The position numbers were made by a program, and so were the translations under genes. The notes below the pieces were generated by a model, which saw only the letters and a list, made by a program, of their open reading frames with translations, was not told where the DNA came from and made no database searches. Of a stretch of DNA of 6,112 nucleotides, positions 3,909 through 6,112 are shown piece by piece. How positions within the stretch are numbered: position 1 is the stretch's first letter; every line of letters begins with the position of its first letter. The stretch spans positions 14,306 through 20,417 of the forward strand of contig PMNG01000024.1 in NCBI GenBank assembly GCA_003162615.1, written 5' to 3'. The stretch comes from Methanothrix sp. Its GTDB lineage: Archaea > Halobacteriota > Methanosarcinia > Methanotrichales > Methanotrichaceae.

Positions 3909-5243
3909 ATGGTTGAACAAATAAAGACAAAAGACGATGTCTTTGCAGCAATAGATAAGCATAATGTGAGATTTGTGAGACTGTGGTTCACAGATATCCT
4001 AGGATTCCCGAAGAGCTTCGCAATCAACACAAATGAGCTGGACGGAGCCTTCAGCGAGGGCATGGGATTCGACGGCTCCTCCATCACCGGCTTCCAGAAG
4101 ATCGAGGAGTCGGACATGATCATTAAGCCTGACCCGACTACCTTCAGGGTCATTCCCTGGAGACAACAGGAGAATGCCGTGGCCAGGATGATCGGAGACA
4201 TTCAGAACCCCGACGGATCCCCGTATGAGGGCGACCCAAGGCAGGTCCTCAAGAGGAATCTGGCACGCATCAAGGATAAAGGTTACACCTTCTACGTGGG
4301 CCCAGAGCTGGAGTTCTTCTACTTCAAGAACGAAAAGGGAACTGAAGTCCTGGATCAAGGAGGATACTTCGACCTGACTACTCTGGATGCAGCGTCCGAC
4401 CTACGCCGCGACACTGTCCTTGCCCTGGACGCCCTAGGAATCGATGTTGAATTCAGCCACCATGAAGTAGCACCATCTCAGCATGAGATAGATCTGAGGT
4501 ACATGGATGCACTCAACATGGCTGACCAGGTCATAACCTACAGGATCACCGTCAAGGAGATCGCCCATCGGTACGGCTATCATGCCACCTTCATGCCCAA
4601 GCCCATCTTCGGCCAGAACGGCTCAGGAATGCACGTTCACCAGTCGCTCTTCCAGGGCAAGAAGAACGTCTTCTTCAATGCTGGGGACGAGTTCCATCTC
4701 TCAGACGAGGCCAAGTATTATGTTGCAGGCCTGCTGAAGCACGCGCCTGAGATAACGGCCGTCACCGATCAGTGGGTCAACTCATACAAGCGGCTCGTAC
4801 CCGGCTACGAGGCACCGGTTTACATCTGCTGGGCCAGAAGGAACAGATCCGCCCTGATCAGAGTGCCAATGTACAAGCCCGGAAAGGAGGCCGCTACAAG
4901 GATAGAGTATCGCAGCCCGGACCCGGGAGCTAACCCGTACCTAGCCTTCTCAGTGATGCTTGCCGCAGGCCTTGCAGGAATCGCCAACAAGTACGAGCTG
5001 CCTGATCCCCAGGAGCAGAACATCTTCCATATGACCGAGGAAGAGAGGAAGGCCGCAGGTATTGGATCCCTGCCCGGAAGCCTGAACGACGCCGTCGAAC
5101 TCACAGAGGGCAGCAAGCTGGTTCGCGAGGCTCTGGGCGACCACACCTTCAACGCCTTCATCGCCAACAAGAAGAAGGAATGGGACGACTACAGGATCCA
5201 GGTCACCCAGTGGGAGCTGGACAGGTACCTACCCATTCTGTAG
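3909..5243 (+). CDS. glnA: glutamine synthetase type I-alpha
   Basis: The 444-residue enzyme makes glutamine from glutamate, ammonium and ATP as a cytoplasmic dodecamer. Motifs are complete: GFDGSS at 53-58 (the Asp loop reaching the neighbouring subunit), GPELEFF at 131-137 with metal-binding E133 and E135, EVAPSQHEID at 186-195, FGQNGSGMHVHQS at 234-246 with H242, the flap and substrate segment NSYKRLVPGYEAP at 291-303 (R295, E301), RNRSALIRVP at 311-320, and RIEYRSPDPGANPYLAF at 331-347. Length and the segment NIFHMTEEERKAAGIGSLP at 371-389, without the NLYxLP tyrosine site, place it in the alpha subtype, which is not adenylylated but is controlled by metabolites and PII-like proteins in methanogens. 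Two palindromes flank its TATA box. It has its own promoter and terminator and is followed in the same direction by a glutamine amidotransferase. Confidence 0.98.
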   Translation: MVEQIKTKDDVFAAIDKHNVRFVRLWFTDILGFPKSFAINTNELDGAFSEGMGFDGSSITGFQKIEESDMIIKPDPTTFRVIPWRQQENAVARMIGDIQNPDGSPYEGDPRQVLKRNLARIKDKGYTFYVGPELEFFYFKNEKGTEVLDQGGYFDLTTLDAASDLRRDTVLALDALGIDVEFSHHEVAPSQHEIDLRYMDALNMADQVITYRITVKEIAHRYGYHATFMPKPIFGQNGSGMHVHQSLFQGKKNVFFNAGDEFHLSDEAKYYVAGLLKHAPEITAVTDQWVNSYKRLVPGYEAPVYICWARRNRSALIRVPMYKPGKEAATRIEYRSPDPGANPYLAFSVMLAAGLAGIANKYELPDPQEQNIFHMTEEERKAAGIGSLPGSLNDAVELTEGSKLVREALGDHTFNAFIANKKKEWDDYRIQVTQWELDRYLPIL

Positions 5244-5257
5244 GCGCTTTCTCTCCC

Positions 5258-5274
5258 TTTTTTTTAATTTTTTT
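5258..5274 (+). terminator. poly-T terminator of glnA
   Basis: T8-AA-T7 starts 15 bases after the glnA stop, preceded by a pyrimidine-rich stretch and no stem. This is a strong archaeal-type termination tract and implies that the next gene is transcribed separately. Confidence 0.8.
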
Positions 5275-5357
5275 AGCTTAAATTATCCTAGTTCGCGTCC
5301 AAGGAAGTGGTATCTTTGCAACAAGTTCAAGAGAATCATCATCATAATCGGGTCTAA

Positions 5358-5372
5358 TCATAAATTTTGTGA
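5358..5372 (+). promoter_or_regulatory. second copy of the TCATAA-N3-TTRTGA element
   Basis: TCATAA-ATT-TTGTGA (one arm base differs from a perfect palindrome; the outer TAATCA/TGATTA arms are perfect) is centred 23 bp before CTATAAA, exactly as in front of glnA. Another TCATAA lies at 5342-5347. Confidence 0.6.
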
Positions 5373-5387
5373 TTATCCCTTAAATAG

Positions 5388-5395
5388 CTATAAAG
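5388..5395 (+). promoter_or_regulatory. upstream TATA box of the amidotransferase gene
   Basis: CTATAAAG is preceded by AAATA, as in the glnA promoter. Transcription would start near 5415, leaving a leader of about 70 bases. Confidence 0.55.
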
Positions 5396-5428
5396 CCTTT
5401 AGTTGAGGCTCTTCATGCTTGCGTCGGT

Positions 5429-5436
5429 TATAAATA
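5429..5436 (+). promoter_or_regulatory. downstream TATA box of the amidotransferase gene
   Basis: TATAAATA, 50 bases before the ATG, predicts a start near 5456, inside the palindrome CTTCA-GT-TGAAG (5455-5466). It may be a second promoter with its own control site. Confidence 0.5.
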
Positions 5437-5485
5437 GCAGCATCGGGTGTGACTCTTCAGTTGAAGGCCGGAGTTCGAGACTATT

Positions 5486-6112
5486 ATGCTGAGAAAGAGA
5501 AGGGAGCTGTACAATAAGGAAATCTGTTCCTGCTCCATTTTCGGTGCGATGAACCGGGATGGAGAACGGTTCAAAGGCCAAGATGTAGTAAAAGCCATAG
5601 CCAACATGCACGTGCGGGGCAACGGCCTGGGAGGCGGTTTCGCAGCCTATGGCATCTATCCCAAGTACGATGATTACTACGCCTTCCACATGATGTTCAC
5701 CGGAAGCACCTGGGATGATAAGAAGTGCGCCAAAGAGGAGTTCGATGCTTTTCTGGGTTGCAACTTCGACGTGGTTCACGATGAGGAGATACCCCACTGC
5801 GACGAGGCAAACGTCAGTGATCCGCCTCTAGTATGGAGGTATTTCGTCACCCCAAACAAAAAGGGCGAGGAAGCCAATCTCTCAGACGAAGACTATATCG
5901 TTTCCAAGGTGATGCACGTCAACACAAAGATCGAGAACGCCTATGTCTTCTCCTCCGGAAAGAACATGGGAGTCTTCAAGGGCGTCGGTTTTCCCGAGGA
6001 CGTGGCCGATTACTTCATGCTTCATGATACTTATCAAGCTTACATCTGGACAGCTCACGGTCGCTTTCCGACCAATACCCAGGCCTGGTGGGGTGGGGCA
6101 CATCCATTCAGC
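5486..6112 (+). CDS. class II glutamine amidotransferase, glutamate synthase amidotransferase type (N-terminal 209 residues, cut by window end)
   Basis: The frame runs from ATG at 5486 to the window edge. It shows the N-terminal-nucleophile glutaminase fold of GltB/GlxB-type proteins: CSIFGAMN at 16-23 around the predicted nucleophile, VRGNGLGGGFAAYG at 43-56, and RFPTNTQAWWGGAHPF at 193-208, the strand before the usual HNGE segment, which lies beyond the window. Family knowledge: such domains release ammonia from glutamine; stand-alone copies in methanogens are encoded beside separate FMN and GXGXG parts of glutamate synthase. Position after glnA supports a GOGAT role. C16 best matches the catalytic Cys, so a 15-residue leader (MLRKRRELYNKEICS) would have to be removed; C14 is an alternative. 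No strong ribosome binding site is seen (GGAG at 5470-5473 is 12 bases away). Two TATA boxes lie upstream. Confidence 0.88.
   Translation, partial: MLRKRRELYNKEICSCSIFGAMNRDGERFKGQDVVKAIANMHVRGNGLGGGFAAYGIYPKYDDYYAFHMMFTGSTWDDKKCAKEEFDAFLGCNFDVVHDEEIPHCDEANVSDPPLVWRYFVTPNKKGEEANLSDEDYIVSKVMHVNTKIENAYVFSSGKNMGVFKGVGFPEDVADYFMLHDTYQAYIWTAHGRFPTNTQAWWGGAHPFS

Noticed and set aside
5399..5797. 132-codon minus-strand frame
   Set aside because: It overlaps the promoter and first half of the amidotransferase gene, whose plus-strand frame shows clear family motifs.
1..6112. CRISPR arrays, insertion sequences or attachment sites
   Set aside because: No spaced direct repeats, transposase frames or terminal inverted repeats were seen; the genes are ordinary core genes.

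Overview
The window looks archaeal, and most likely comes from a methanogen of the Methanosarcinales (Methanothrix-like). This rests on a translation-initiation factor 1A / RIO1 kinase / KH-domain gene cluster, tRNA genes without encoded CCA, a tRNA-Arg that only folds if a bulge-helix-bulge intron is removed, TATA-type promoters with AGGAGG or GGTG ribosome binding sites, an archaeal cis-prenyltransferase and a type I-alpha glutamine synthetase. The genus is inference; no search was possible.

Left part (1-1810, minus strand): the operon aIF1A - rio1 - KH protein. Translation of rio1 is coupled to aIF1A by a 4-base stop/start overlap (ATGA), and the KH gene follows after 45 bases. All three products act on the small ribosomal subunit: RIO1 and the Dim2/Pno1-like KH protein in late maturation, aIF1A in initiation. 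A short open frame entering at the left edge on the plus strand may be the tail of another gene.

Middle (1811-3137): tRNA-Val(CAC) on minus, then uppS (cis-prenyltransferase for the lipid glycan carrier) on plus with a TTG start. Next is tRNA-Arg(GCG), whose anticodon loop is interrupted by a 14-base intron at 37/38.

Gene-poor stretch (3138-3908): this holds a small gene of 39 codons on minus, encoding a predicted single-pass membrane peptide with its own ribosome binding site and hairpin terminator. The rest is AT-rich and serves as the glnA control region.

Right part (3909-6112): glnA (complete) and, after a poly-T terminator, the first 209 codons of a class II glutamine amidotransferase related to the amidotransferase part of glutamate synthase. 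Together they suggest a GS/GOGAT-type ammonium assimilation locus. Each gene has its own promoter, and the two promoters share a block: a TCATAA-N3-TTRTGA palindrome centred 23 bp upstream of the start of a CTATAAA box. glnA carries a second 15-bp palindrome overlapping and following its TATA box. This shared element plus operator is the most interesting regulatory signal here; the intron-bearing tRNA-Arg and the 39-aa membrane peptide come next.
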